A stretch of DNA of 64,000 nucleotides from Verrucomicrobia bacterium Tous-C9LFEB (GTDB taxonomy: Bacteria > Verrucomicrobiota > Verrucomicrobiia > Methylacidiphilales > UBA1321). The notes under the pieces were generated by a model, which saw nothing but the letters and a program-made list of their open reading frames with translations, had not been told where the DNA came from and ran no database searches. The position numbers were made by a program, and so were the translations under genes. Of this stretch, positions 1 through 8,027 are shown piece by piece. Within the stretch, counting starts at the first letter, position 1, and the number at the start of each line of letters is the position of its first letter. The DNA is taken from NCBI GenBank assembly GCA_002304345.1, contig NEUU01000020.1, positions 1 through 64,000 on the forward strand, given 5' to 3'.

Positions 1-48
1 GTAGGGCGCTTCGGTGAAGCGCCATGGCGGGACACCGTCCCGCCCTAC
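1..48. repeat. REP-like palindrome doublet
   Basis: The element opens with GTAGGGCG and closes with CGCCCTAC. It holds two short perfect hairpins: 8-bp arms at 5-12 and 16-23 with loop GGT, and 8-bp arms at 26-33 and 37-44 with loop ACC. The same architecture occurs at 40827-40937 with different stem sequences. It resembles intergenic REP/BIME-type repeats. Nothing coding is visible from 49 to 172. Confidence 0.7.
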
Positions 49-172
49 AGAAAACCGATGACATTCGTAACGGCTACAGTAATTCTTAAAACGCTCTAGT
101 ATTCTGCACCGGCAGTTGTAGGCGTCCCCCTACTTCGTACCGAGAACTCAGTACTCAGTATTTTTGCCGCCT

Positions 173-344
173 CCTAAGCCTGTCTACGATCTTTTCGAGG
201 AGGCGTTGCCAGGAATTTTGACGTGGGGCAAGGCGTCCCAAATGGCCAATATCCGCAGCGATCTTGGCCATTTTGGGACAACGCCGCCCGACGCGCAAAA
301 GACCGGCAACTCCACCCCAAAAAGATCGTGGATAGGTTCTAAGG
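173..344. repeat. Long imperfect inverted repeat (172 bp)
   Basis: The left arm (173-249) and right arm (264-344) are imperfect reverse complements along their full length. The inner part is nearly perfect: 235-249 pairs with 264-279 with a single bulge. Only a 14-nt loop remains. Short open frames on both strands here are by-products of the symmetry and are not called. It could be a MITE-like remnant or a structured RNA. No second copy was seen in the window. Confidence 0.65.
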
Positions 345-345
345 C

Positions 346-545
346 AAAAATATCGCACACGCAGCTCACGTAGCAAACCTAACGCAAACGCACGGCGCGT
401 TTCCGTGCTATATCTCATGGCATGCCCGCCTTGCATCCCTATGAACTCTCAAATCGGAAATGGGAGATTTCTCGTCGACACCGATCGCGACACCCAACAG
501 AAGTGGTCGATTCTTGTAGCGCTTTGTCGACGCTCTTTTTTTTCG
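346..545. repeat. Dispersed ~190-bp repeat, copy 1
   Basis: This stretch is clearly related over its length to 50402-50590. Shared blocks include TATCGCACAC, CTAACGCAAACG, TTCCGTGCTATA, CATGCCCGCCT and CGACACCCAACAG. Near its end is an inverted repeat (CGTCGACA at 473-480, TGTCGACG at 525-532) followed by CTC and a run of T, so this copy could end a transcript. A partial, reversed copy lies at 60186-60236. I see no gene in 546-660. Confidence 0.75.
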
Positions 546-660
546 CTCCGGCTCTTCCGTTCTCAGCGTTTTTCCATCTCAATCACAAGATCAATTTTGT
601 GCAAGAATATCAGAATCTTTGCCGTTCAAGCATTCGGCCGCCACTTGGTACTCTGACACC

Positions 661-1545
661 ATGAAAAGAGCTCTCCTTACTCTCGTCGCCGTGATTCTGC
701 CGATGACGCTCACCGCGCAAGCTTCACTCCTGTTGTATGACGGGTTTGATTATGCCAGCGGCACCTTGACTGGAAGTAATGGCGGCGCCGGCTTCTCCTC
801 GACCTGGCTCACGAGCGGTGCGGGCGGAACCACCGTGGCGACGCCAGGCTACACCTATACCGACACGTTGGGTAACGAATTGCAAACTGCCGGCGGCTAC
901 GTGAGCATCAGCGGCACTTCCAGCGGTGGAGCTTACCGCAACTTCAGCGCGATTACAGCCGCCGCCGGAACGACCACCAGCTACTGGGTATCAGTGCTGA
1001 TGGACACCACGGGAGCCCCCTACGGAGCAAGTTCGGATACATCGATCATCCAGTTGCGAACCTCGGGCTTTGCCAATTTGGTATCTGTCGGCGCCTTCGG
1101 CACGAACGCCAGTTTCCGCATGCGTGCCGTCTCGGGAGATGCGGCCACCACGATTTATAGCACGACCAGCGGTGTCGCGAACTCCTCCAATTTATCGCTC
1201 ATCGTGCTCCGCATCGATGTCAATACCCTGAGCAATGGAGCGGATGCGATTTACATGTGGGTCAACCCCGATCTGAATGCCGAGCCCTCCACCGGCAGCG
1301 CCGCCGCCGCCATCACCGGGACGAATTTCTGGAACGACGGTGAATTCTCCCTGACCAATATCCGCGCCGGGGTGGAAAATGCGGGCACAGCGGAAGCCAA
1401 GGGGCTCAACCTCGACGAATTCCGCATGGGCACCGATTACGCTTCGGTTCTCGTATCCATCCCGGAGCCCGCTCATCTGGCTCTTTGGTCGACATCAGCA
1501 CTGATTATGGGAATCTATCTCCGTCGCCGGAGATACTCCCTCTGA
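661..1545 (+). CDS. PEP-CTERM sorting domain protein, lectin-like
   Basis: A 294-residue exported protein. The ATG at 661 directly precedes a signal peptide (hydrophobic to about residue 20, ending TAQAS), so it is preferred over an upstream in-frame start at 619. The body is Ser/Thr/Gly/Ala-rich, opens with a YDGFDY motif and looks like a beta-sandwich of the LamG/concanavalin type. The C-terminus is a PEP-CTERM signal: IPEP, a hydrophobic helix, then RRRR before the stop. Such proteins are recognised by an exosortase and kept at or released from the cell surface. No function beyond a probable surface or extracellular role can be assigned. A pseudopilin gene follows 16 bp downstream. Confidence 0.75.
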   Translation: MKRALLTLVAVILPMTLTAQASLLLYDGFDYASGTLTGSNGGAGFSSTWLTSGAGGTTVATPGYTYTDTLGNELQTAGGYVSISGTSSGGAYRNFSAITAAAGTTTSYWVSVLMDTTGAPYGASSDTSIIQLRTSGFANLVSVGAFGTNASFRMRAVSGDAATTIYSTTSGVANSSNLSLIVLRIDVNTLSNGADAIYMWVNPDLNAEPSTGSAAAAITGTNFWNDGEFSLTNIRAGVENAGTAEAKGLNLDEFRMGTDYASVLVSIPEPAHLALWSTSALIMGIYLRRRRYSL

Positions 1546-1561
1546 TCGGCCGATAATATAC

Positions 1562-2299
1562 ATGGGGTTGAAAACAACCCCGGCTCCCATGGCAACCCCA
1601 CACTTCCCACGACGAATTCGGAATGGCTTCTCGCTCGTGGAGGTATGCACGGTGATCATGATTGTCACGGTGCTCGGCGCACTCTTGATTCCGGCCCTGA
1701 CCCAGGCGCGCCATAAAACCCGCCTGGTCCAATGCGCGTCCAACCTGCGTCAACTGGGAGTTCTCTTCGCCCTCTACGCGCAGGATAATGAAAATATGTT
1801 ACCCGTGCGCCATCAATGGGCCAGCGACGGAACGACCGGACTGTCCTGGGAGGACATGCTCTTGCCCTACGCAGGACAGAAATTGCAACCGGTCGACTAC
1901 AAAACCGCGCCGGCCAATTACTATTGCCCCGCCTTTATCGCCCGCAACACCCAGAAAAGTCCCCGGGTCAGCAACGGCTTCGCCACGAGCTACGTCTGCA
2001 ATGGCTACATCCTGCGCGACAGGATCAATTACCCCGCCACCGCCATTCAATATCGGCTCGCGCAATTTCAGGACCCGTCCAACACCTTGCTGCTCACCGA
2101 TGGAATCCCCTACCCCGGCAGCGCCGGTCCCGCTGTCAGCACCCAGAATGAAACCCGCCCGTCGAGTCGCTATGTGGGCTACGACATGCACGAAGGCCGC
2201 GTCAACGTGCTCATGGTCGACGGCAGCGTCAAGACCCTGAGCCCCACCGATAACGGACTCGATGTTTTCCATACCGACACAGGGCGACTCTACTACTGA
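1562..2299 (+). CDS. Type IV pilin-like protein (prepilin-type N-terminal domain)
   Basis: 245 residues. After a short basic leader comes the prepilin peptidase motif GFSLVEV followed by a hydrophobic helix (about residues 22-44), as in type II secretion pseudopilins. The globular part contains ASNLRQLG and ends with the pattern HEGRVNVLMVDGSVKTL, close to the H-x-DG motif typical of the very large pilin-like families of Verrucomicrobiota, Planctomycetes and Lentisphaerae. It would be processed by prepilin peptidase and sit in the inner membrane or be exported. Start is ATG 1562; ATG 1589 is an alternative. It converges with the GH130 gene ending at 2332. Confidence 0.85.
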   Translation: MGLKTTPAPMATPHFPRRIRNGFSLVEVCTVIMIVTVLGALLIPALTQARHKTRLVQCASNLRQLGVLFALYAQDNENMLPVRHQWASDGTTGLSWEDMLLPYAGQKLQPVDYKTAPANYYCPAFIARNTQKSPRVSNGFATSYVCNGYILRDRINYPATAIQYRLAQFQDPSNTLLLTDGIPYPGSAGPAVSTQNETRPSSRYVGYDMHEGRVNVLMVDGSVKTLSPTDNGLDVFHTDTGRLYY

Positions 2300-2331
2300 G
2301 AAAGAATGTGATCACCAATTATCCGGGAACA

Positions 2332-3342
2332 TCACACCTCCGAGTTTTTACGGAGATATTCCAACAGTTCATCGGCTCGCGTGTAGGCAAGCGCGGTATA
2401 GGTATCCGCAGATCCGTAGTAGATCGCGATCCGATTGGTATCTGGATCTGACAGCGCCGCACAGGGGAAAACCACATTCGGCACATAGCCCACAGTCTCG
2501 TAAGGTTTCTCCGGCGTCAGCAGATAATCCCGCGTCCGATAAATCACCTTCTCAGGATGATCCAAATCCAGCAGCGCCGCGCCCATGCTATAAACGAATC
2601 CATTACAGGTGTTGGTAACTCCATGATAGAAAAGCAACCACCCTTCCGTCGTTTCAATGGGTACCGGGCCCGCTCCGATTTTGACGCCCTGCCACCACCC
2701 GCTGCCCCCGGCCCGCATCACCAGTCGATGTTTACCCCAATAGGTCAGATCTCGACTGTGACTCAGAATAATATCTCCAAAAGCCGTATGCCCACTGTCG
2801 CTCGGGCGACTCAACAGGACGTATTCTCCGTTAATCTTCCTCGGAAAAAGGACCCCATTGCGGTTAAAGGGCATCAGCGCATTTTCCATCTTCACGAAGG
2901 TTTTAAAATCTTTAGTCCGCGCCAGACCAATCGAGGGTCCGGGAAAATAATCGCACCAGGTGATGTAATAGGTGTTTCCGATTCGGCACAGCCGTGGGTC
3001 GTACGCGGATTTATTTACGACGGCTTTTCCAGATTCGTCCTGCCAGACAATCTTGTTGTGCTCCACCCGCCAATCATAGCCATCTCGGCTATGGGCCAAG
3101 TGCAGGTGAGGAAGCCCATTGCGATAGTCAACCCGCATAACCCCGATGAAGCCATCCTTGTACGGCAGCACCGCGCTGTTAAAAATCCGCGCGCCACATG
3201 GGATTGGATTCCAGTCGGTGACAGGATTGGACGAGTGCCGCCAGACGATATCCGTAGAGTTTTCAGGACGGTCCTGCCACGGGATCTGGGGTAAACGCGA
3301 TCCGATAATGAGTTTCTTTTTTAGAGATTTTTTTACAGTCAT
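2332..3342 (-). CDS. GH130 family glycosidase/phosphorylase
   Basis: 336 residues without a signal peptide, so probably cytoplasmic. It shows the repeating five-bladed beta-propeller signature of family GH130. Key segments are a YDPR motif around residue 114 (its Asp is in the place of the family's catalytic acid), GPVPIETTEGWLLFYHG, YSMGAALLDLDHPEKV and VFPCAAL followed by YYGSADT. GH130 enzymes act on beta-mannosidic linkages of oligosaccharides by phosphorolysis or hydrolysis. The exact linkage cannot be read here. It is the last gene of the minus-strand operon starting at 12171, 41 bp after the GH3 gene, and has a distant paralogue at 6352-7287. Confidence 0.9.
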   Translation of the reverse strand: MTVKKSLKKKLIIGSRLPQIPWQDRPENSTDIVWRHSSNPVTDWNPIPCGARIFNSAVLPYKDGFIGVMRVDYRNGLPHLHLAHSRDGYDWRVEHNKIVWQDESGKAVVNKSAYDPRLCRIGNTYYITWCDYFPGPSIGLARTKDFKTFVKMENALMPFNRNGVLFPRKINGEYVLLSRPSDSGHTAFGDIILSHSRDLTYWGKHRLVMRAGGSGWWQGVKIGAGPVPIETTEGWLLFYHGVTNTCNGFVYSMGAALLDLDHPEKVIYRTRDYLLTPEKPYETVGYVPNVVFPCAALSDPDTNRIAIYYGSADTYTALAYTRADELLEYLRKNSEV

Positions 3343-3383
3343 ATTGAATTGAGAATTTGAGTTAAAATTACTTCCGCATTGAA

Positions 3384-5696
3384 CTATTTGATATGGAACT
3401 CCACCTCTTGCAGCGAATCGAGACAGCCTCCCACGCCCACAACATATTTTCCCGGTTCAACGACAAACCGCTGCTGCGCGTTGTTAACGCCCATTTCATT
3501 CATGCCCAAAGAAAAGACAATCCGCCGAGATTCACCCGCTTTCAGAGAGATGCGTTGGAATGTCACGAGCTGACGAAAAGGTCGCGCCACGCTGCCTCCA
3601 AAAACCGTCAAATATAATTGCACCACTTCATCCCCAGTCCGTTGACTGGTATTCTTAACATCGACAGATACAGTTACCGTTTCTCCGGGAGCTGCAGATG
3701 CTTTATCCAACTGCGGCATCCCATAGGAAAAAGTCGAATAGCTCAGACCAAAACCAAACGAAAGCCTCGCCGCTCCTGTATGATCAATATAGTTATGACG
3801 CGGGAGATGCGTATTATAGAAAACAGGAAGCTGCGCTTCACTTCTGGGAAATGACACCGGCAAACGTCCCGCTGGATTAATCTCACCAAAGATCGCCTCC
3901 GCAACAGCTCGCCCCCCTTCCATGCCCGGATACCAAGCCAATAGTACCGCATCGGAATAATCCAAGACCTCATCCACAATCAGCGGACGCCCCATGATTA
4001 AAACCGTAACAAGACGTTTTCCTTGAGAGCGAAGCTGACGCAACAACTCCAACTGCAGTCCACCCAATCTCAGGTTCGCCCGGTCGTAGCCCTCGCCACT
4101 CTCCTTGTCGAATTCAGAATCGAGTTCAACTTCCTTGACGCGAGCGGCCCCGTTCTCCAGAAATCCACTTTCACTATCGGCTGCGCTTGACCCACCCAAA
4201 ACCAAGACAACCACATCCGCTTCACTCGCTACAGTCAGCGCTTCCTTTAGCCAATCTCCACGCAACGAGCGGATCTTGCAGCCTTTACCATACTGAACCT
4301 GAATCCCTCTTTTTGCCCCCAACTCTCGCATGCCTTCCAGCACTGTCACCACGTCACATCTATTCTGCGGTGCCGTGTAATCCCCGAGTTGATTCATCGG
4401 AGTATCTGCATTGGGTCCGATGACCGCAATTTTTTTGACACCCTCTAGTGGCAGCGTGGCGGCGGAATTCGAAAGCAATGTGATCGACTGGCGCGCTGCT
4501 TCGAGTGCCACCCGGCGATGCTTCGCGCACCCGATCACTTGGGCAACCTCCCCTTGTTTGGGATATGGGTTCTCGAACAATCCCATCCGAAACTTAATCG
4601 ACAAGACGCGCGCCACCGCTCGATCCAAATCCTCCATCGTAATCAGGCCACGATCAAGCGCCTCACGCAGTCCCCTCGAATAGAAATCGATGCAGCCTTC
4701 ATCCGTATCAATACCTGCCTTCAGCGCTTTTGCACAAGCCTCGGCATCATCCAAGACAAAGCGATGGTGCTTGAGGTTTGGAATAGCACCGCGATCCGAA
4801 ACAACAAAGCCATTGAATCCCAATTCGCCGCGCAATATATCCCCCAGCAAATGTTGGTTGGCAGCGCACGGAATTCCATCAACAGAGTGGTAGGCGCACA
4901 TGACGGATTGCGCGCCGGCTTTGATGGCAGCCGCAAACGGCTTGAGTTGAATATTCCTCAATTCAACAGGCCCCAGATGAACAGGCGCAGAGTTGTGACC
5001 ACCTTCAGGATCGCCATGCGCCGCAAAGTGTTTGACTGTGGCGAAAGGTCGGTTTGGTTTTGGGAAGATTCCCCCTTGCAATCCCTCCACATAAGCACGG
5101 CCCATGTGGGCGGCTAATGTCGGATCTTCCGAAAAATCCTCCTCCACCCGCGACCAGCGCGGATCCCTAGCCAAGTCTAAAATCGGACCGTATACCGTAT
5201 GAATGCCCGCAGTCCCACCTTCAGCCCCAATCACCTCTCCAATCTTCTTGAGCAAGTCAGGATTCCACGTTGCCCCCAATCCAAGCCCCGTCGGGAAAAC
5301 AGTACCGCCTAGCGCCATCAAGCCATGCGGTGCTTCCTCAGCCAACAGCAATGGAATACCCCATCGCGAATGCTCAATGACATGCTTCTGAAAAAGACAG
5401 ACCGCGCGTTCCATCAGCGAGGGAGTAAGCCCCGTACTCCAACTGCGTCCGCTCCACCAATCAGCACGGAGTAGTCCGTACATGGAACCAATCGGTACCC
5501 GGGAAAAGCTTTCTACGAATTCCCGCTTAAGGGATATGTCATCACCCCGTCTCTCATAGGAACGAAAGCCATCGAGCTTGCAAAGTTGTCCGATCTTTTC
5601 TTCCGCACTCATTCGCCCGAGAAGATCACGCACCCGCTTTTCAACGGACTGCTTGGGATCGCGGTAAATACTCATTCCAGAAAATTTCGCCTTCAT
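3384..5696 (-). CDS. GH3 family beta-glycosidase
   Basis: About 770 residues, typical for GH3. The N-terminal (alpha/beta)8 domain carries RDPRWSR, the KHFAAHG loop and the nucleophile Asp in VVSDRG (about residue 301 from ATG 5696). Most GH3 enzymes have SDW or SDY; Arg here is unusual. The second domain (about 400-620) has AVIGPNA and ends with FGFGLSYSTF; a fibronectin III-like domain closes the protein. No clear signal peptide. ATG 5696 lies 8 bp after the upstream gene's stop; an in-frame TTG at 5720 would overlap that gene, and ATG 5675 is also possible. It probably releases terminal beta-linked sugars (glucose, xylose or arabinose) from imported oligosaccharides. Confidence 0.9.
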   Translation of the reverse strand: MKAKFSGMSIYRDPKQSVEKRVRDLLGRMSAEEKIGQLCKLDGFRSYERRGDDISLKREFVESFSRVPIGSMYGLLRADWWSGRSWSTGLTPSLMERAVCLFQKHVIEHSRWGIPLLLAEEAPHGLMALGGTVFPTGLGLGATWNPDLLKKIGEVIGAEGGTAGIHTVYGPILDLARDPRWSRVEEDFSEDPTLAAHMGRAYVEGLQGGIFPKPNRPFATVKHFAAHGDPEGGHNSAPVHLGPVELRNIQLKPFAAAIKAGAQSVMCAYHSVDGIPCAANQHLLGDILRGELGFNGFVVSDRGAIPNLKHHRFVLDDAEACAKALKAGIDTDEGCIDFYSRGLREALDRGLITMEDLDRAVARVLSIKFRMGLFENPYPKQGEVAQVIGCAKHRRVALEAARQSITLLSNSAATLPLEGVKKIAVIGPNADTPMNQLGDYTAPQNRCDVVTVLEGMRELGAKRGIQVQYGKGCKIRSLRGDWLKEALTVASEADVVVLVLGGSSAADSESGFLENGAARVKEVELDSEFDKESGEGYDRANLRLGGLQLELLRQLRSQGKRLVTVLIMGRPLIVDEVLDYSDAVLLAWYPGMEGGRAVAEAIFGEINPAGRLPVSFPRSEAQLPVFYNTHLPRHNYIDHTGAARLSFGFGLSYSTFSYGMPQLDKASAAPGETVTVSVDVKNTSQRTGDEVVQLYLTVFGGSVARPFRQLVTFQRISLKAGESRRIVFSLGMNEMGVNNAQQRFVVEPGKYVVGVGGCLDSLQEVEFHIK

Positions 5697-5704
5697 ACCT
5701 CGAT

Positions 5705-6322
5705 TTATTTCCGAATCCAAATTCCCACAATTTCGCCAAAGTATAACTTATGCGCGCCGTCTTCCGGGCGGGAAGTCTCGCCCTTCTTGGGAAACCAACA
5801 TTCCACACGAGTCCGGTCGGCATAAATTTTTTTACACTGAATAATCATTCTCGCCTCGGCATAGGCCATGCCCGGTTTCAGCGACAGTGGAGTCAGGCCG
5901 GATTCCTTGACCTTATCGACCTCGCGACCTGATTTAGTGCCAAAGAGCTTGAGCTGTGGCCGGTATTTTTCCTCGAAGAAGGAGAGCGTAAAATAGCTCT
6001 CCTTCTCAAGAAATTCATAAGTATAGCGTGTATTGTAAACGAGGATAAAGGCCACGGGATGTCGCCACATTCCGAATCCACCCCAACTGGCCGTCATCCC
6101 ATTGAACTTTGTTTCATCGCCCGCACTGATAATCATCCAGTCGTGGCCTATCAACTTGAACGTGTTGTCACGGATCTCTTCTGGAGCAATGCTCTTGAAC
6201 CGATCCGTCACCTCTTTAGGAGGAAGTGGAACGACAGATGGCTTCTCATCCTCCGCCTCCGCCCGGGTCAAAGTAGGACAGCTCCATAGCACGAGCAGAC
6301 ACAACCAACATAGAATGCGCAT
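5705..6322 (-). CDS. Exported flavin reductase-like protein (FMN-binding split barrel)
   Basis: 205 residues. The N-terminal 22 residues form a signal peptide (MRILCWLCLLVL, cleavage near RAEA). The rest matches the flavin reductase-like split barrel: GHDWMIISAGD, a MTASWGGFGMWRHPVAF block, RYTYEFLE, YFTLSFF and GREVDKVKESGLTP. Homologues bind FMN and are normally cytoplasmic, so an apparent export signal on a glycosidase-operon member is odd. A lipoprotein is less likely because the residues before Cys (LWSC) do not fit a lipobox. Its role in glycan use is unknown. Confidence 0.75.
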   Translation of the reverse strand: MRILCWLCLLVLWSCPTLTRAEAEDEKPSVVPLPPKEVTDRFKSIAPEEIRDNTFKLIGHDWMIISAGDETKFNGMTASWGGFGMWRHPVAFILVYNTRYTYEFLEKESYFTLSFFEEKYRPQLKLFGTKSGREVDKVKESGLTPLSLKPGMAYAEARMIIQCKKIYADRTRVECWFPKKGETSRPEDGAHKLYFGEIVGIWIRK

Positions 6323-6351
6323 GCAAACTCCGCTCGCGAAGGACTTCCGGT

Positions 6352-7287
6352 TTATAGCCCCTTAAGACAGGCATCGATGATTTCGTCTAGGTCTCCCTCA
6401 GCCAGGCCAATACAGGTATCGGCGGCTCCGTAATAGACCCGCAAACGCCGTTTCTCCATGTCGGCAATCGCTCCCGTGGTGAAAACACAGTTGGGTGTGC
6501 GGCCTGTCTGCTCGTACGGTTCTTCCGCGGTGAGAAGATAACTTTCCATCCGACCGATTATCTTCTCCGGATCTTCCAAATCGAGTAACACCGCTCCAAG
6601 TGAATAGCTCACCGTTGAACAACTGGAAGAAACGCCATGAATGATCTCCAGCCAGCCTTTTTCTGTTTTGATCGGCGGAGTCGGACCTATCTTCTCCCAG
6701 TTCCAATTCGTGTATGGCCCCATCAGAAAACGGTACTGTCCCCAATGGATCAGATCTGGAGATTTAGACAACCAGATATTGCCGTCAGCCTGGCCCGCCC
6801 CGCCATAGGGACGATCCAGCCGCACGTAATATCCACCCACTTTCTCCGGAAAGAGGCAGGGCACCCGGTTATGAGGCAAAGCTACGATGTCCATGAATTC
6901 AAACGTCTTAAAATCCGTAGTCTTGTACATCAGATCAATGCACCCCTTCGGCGAATTTCCAGGACGAATTATATAATAGGTATCGCCAATCTGGGTAATG
7001 CGACAATCGATGGGATGATTATCCAAATCGCCAAACCTGCGTTCCGGATCTCGGGTAAAGGCTGGTTCTGGATTGATTGTGAAATCGACACCATTATCGC
7101 TCTCCGCCACATGCACCCGGGCATAAGCCTGGTTGCGGAGAAGGATGGACAGCAAGAGAATGGTCTTGCCGTTGTACATGATCTGACCGGGATTGAAGAC
7201 GACATCAGCAGAACCAAAAGGGAAATCAGCAGGCTTGATGATTGGGTTCGCTGGGTGCCGTTTAAGCAGAGTAGGTTGTCGGAACAT
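6352..7287 (-). CDS. GH130 family glycosidase/phosphorylase, second copy
   Basis: About 311 residues. The propeller pattern of GH130 is clear: NPIIKPADFP, the IDCR segment (Asp in the catalytic position), GPTPPIKTEKGWLEIIHG, YSLGAVLLDLEDPEKI and FTTGAI followed by YYGAADT. It shares only the family skeleton with the protein at 2332-3342, so the two may handle different oligosaccharides or chain positions. ATG 7287 is chosen because the longer TTG start at 7335 would overlap the preceding pilin gene by 22 bp. No signal peptide, hence cytoplasmic. It lies 29 bp before the flavin reductase-like gene. Confidence 0.88.
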   Translation of the reverse strand: MFRQPTLLKRHPANPIIKPADFPFGSADVVFNPGQIMYNGKTILLLSILLRNQAYARVHVAESDNGVDFTINPEPAFTRDPERRFGDLDNHPIDCRITQIGDTYYIIRPGNSPKGCIDLMYKTTDFKTFEFMDIVALPHNRVPCLFPEKVGGYYVRLDRPYGGAGQADGNIWLSKSPDLIHWGQYRFLMGPYTNWNWEKIGPTPPIKTEKGWLEIIHGVSSSCSTVSYSLGAVLLDLEDPEKIIGRMESYLLTAEEPYEQTGRTPNCVFTTGAIADMEKRRLRVYYGAADTCIGLAEGDLDEIIDACLKGL

Positions 7288-7313
7288 AGGTGTGATCAAT
7301 GGCTGGTTTATTG

Positions 7314-8015
7314 TTAGAAAGATTCGACGTGCCAATCAAAGAACAGGTAGTTGCGCTTTGTATGCGCCATGGTATCGACGACCGTGTAACTCGCGGATGT
7401 CGCATAAGCGGTGTCGTAGTCATGGAAGGCGATGACTCGACTCAATCCACCGACATAATCGACCGTCGTCCCGTTCGATAGCTTCACCACGCTCTTAATA
7501 CCGGAAGCGTTACTGGCCAGAAAACTCATCTTCATTCCAGATTTATGAGGGCCTCCATAGGTTTCCCCGCTAAGGAACGCAAACACCGTCCCGACTCCAG
7601 GGACATACATATCCTTGACCATATAGGAGATAAAGTTTGCCTTCTTTGCCTCGGCTAATGATTTGGATGCTCCAGGACAAATAAGTTCCTTAATGAACAT
7701 ATATTTATGAGGTATAAGCGTATAGCCCATGTACGGCGCAATCTTCGAACCAAGATAGTCCGTGTCAGGCTGTACATAGACAGTCACTCCATTAAGCGCA
7801 TAGGGAAGCCGGTCATCATTTTCCACGGTGTATAGTTGTATTGCTGCGGCCATGCAGCGCAAATTCTGCACGCATTGCGCAGAGGAGGCATATTTTCGGG
7901 CGTAATTCAGACCGGGAATCATCAGCGCCATTAAGACAGCAAGAACCCCAATCACCACCATGAGTTCCACGAGCGTGAATCCGGAAATCTTTCCCAATCT
8001 CTTTTGAGTATTCAT
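7314..8015 (-). CDS. Type IV pilin-like protein (prepilin-type N-terminal domain)
   Basis: 233 residues. The N-terminus has KISGFTLVELMVVIG, a textbook prepilin cleavage and methylation motif with a following hydrophobic helix. The middle has AQCVQNLRCMAAAIQLY and the C-terminus ends LFFDWHVESF, a short DWHVE tail shared with the pilin-like protein at 39039-39704. It is embedded in a glycosidase operon, 12 bp after the carbohydrate-binding-like gene. Inferred role: a minor pseudopilin-like or surface component specific to this locus. Known family function is limited to membrane insertion and possible assembly into a pilus or type II secretion pseudopilus. Confidence 0.87.
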   Translation of the reverse strand: MNTQKRLGKISGFTLVELMVVIGVLAVLMALMIPGLNYARKYASSAQCVQNLRCMAAAIQLYTVENDDRLPYALNGVTVYVQPDTDYLGSKIAPYMGYTLIPHKYMFIKELICPGASKSLAEAKKANFISYMVKDMYVPGVGTVFAFLSGETYGGPHKSGMKMSFLASNASGIKSVVKLSNGTTVDYVGGLSRVIAFHDYDTAYATSASYTVVDTMAHTKRNYLFFDWHVESF

Positions 8016-8027
8016 GATCCTTCCGCG

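Noticed and set aside
405-664. Two short plus-strand open frames after the long hairpin
   Set aside because: They run through dispersed repeat copy 1, which does not keep the frame in copy 2.
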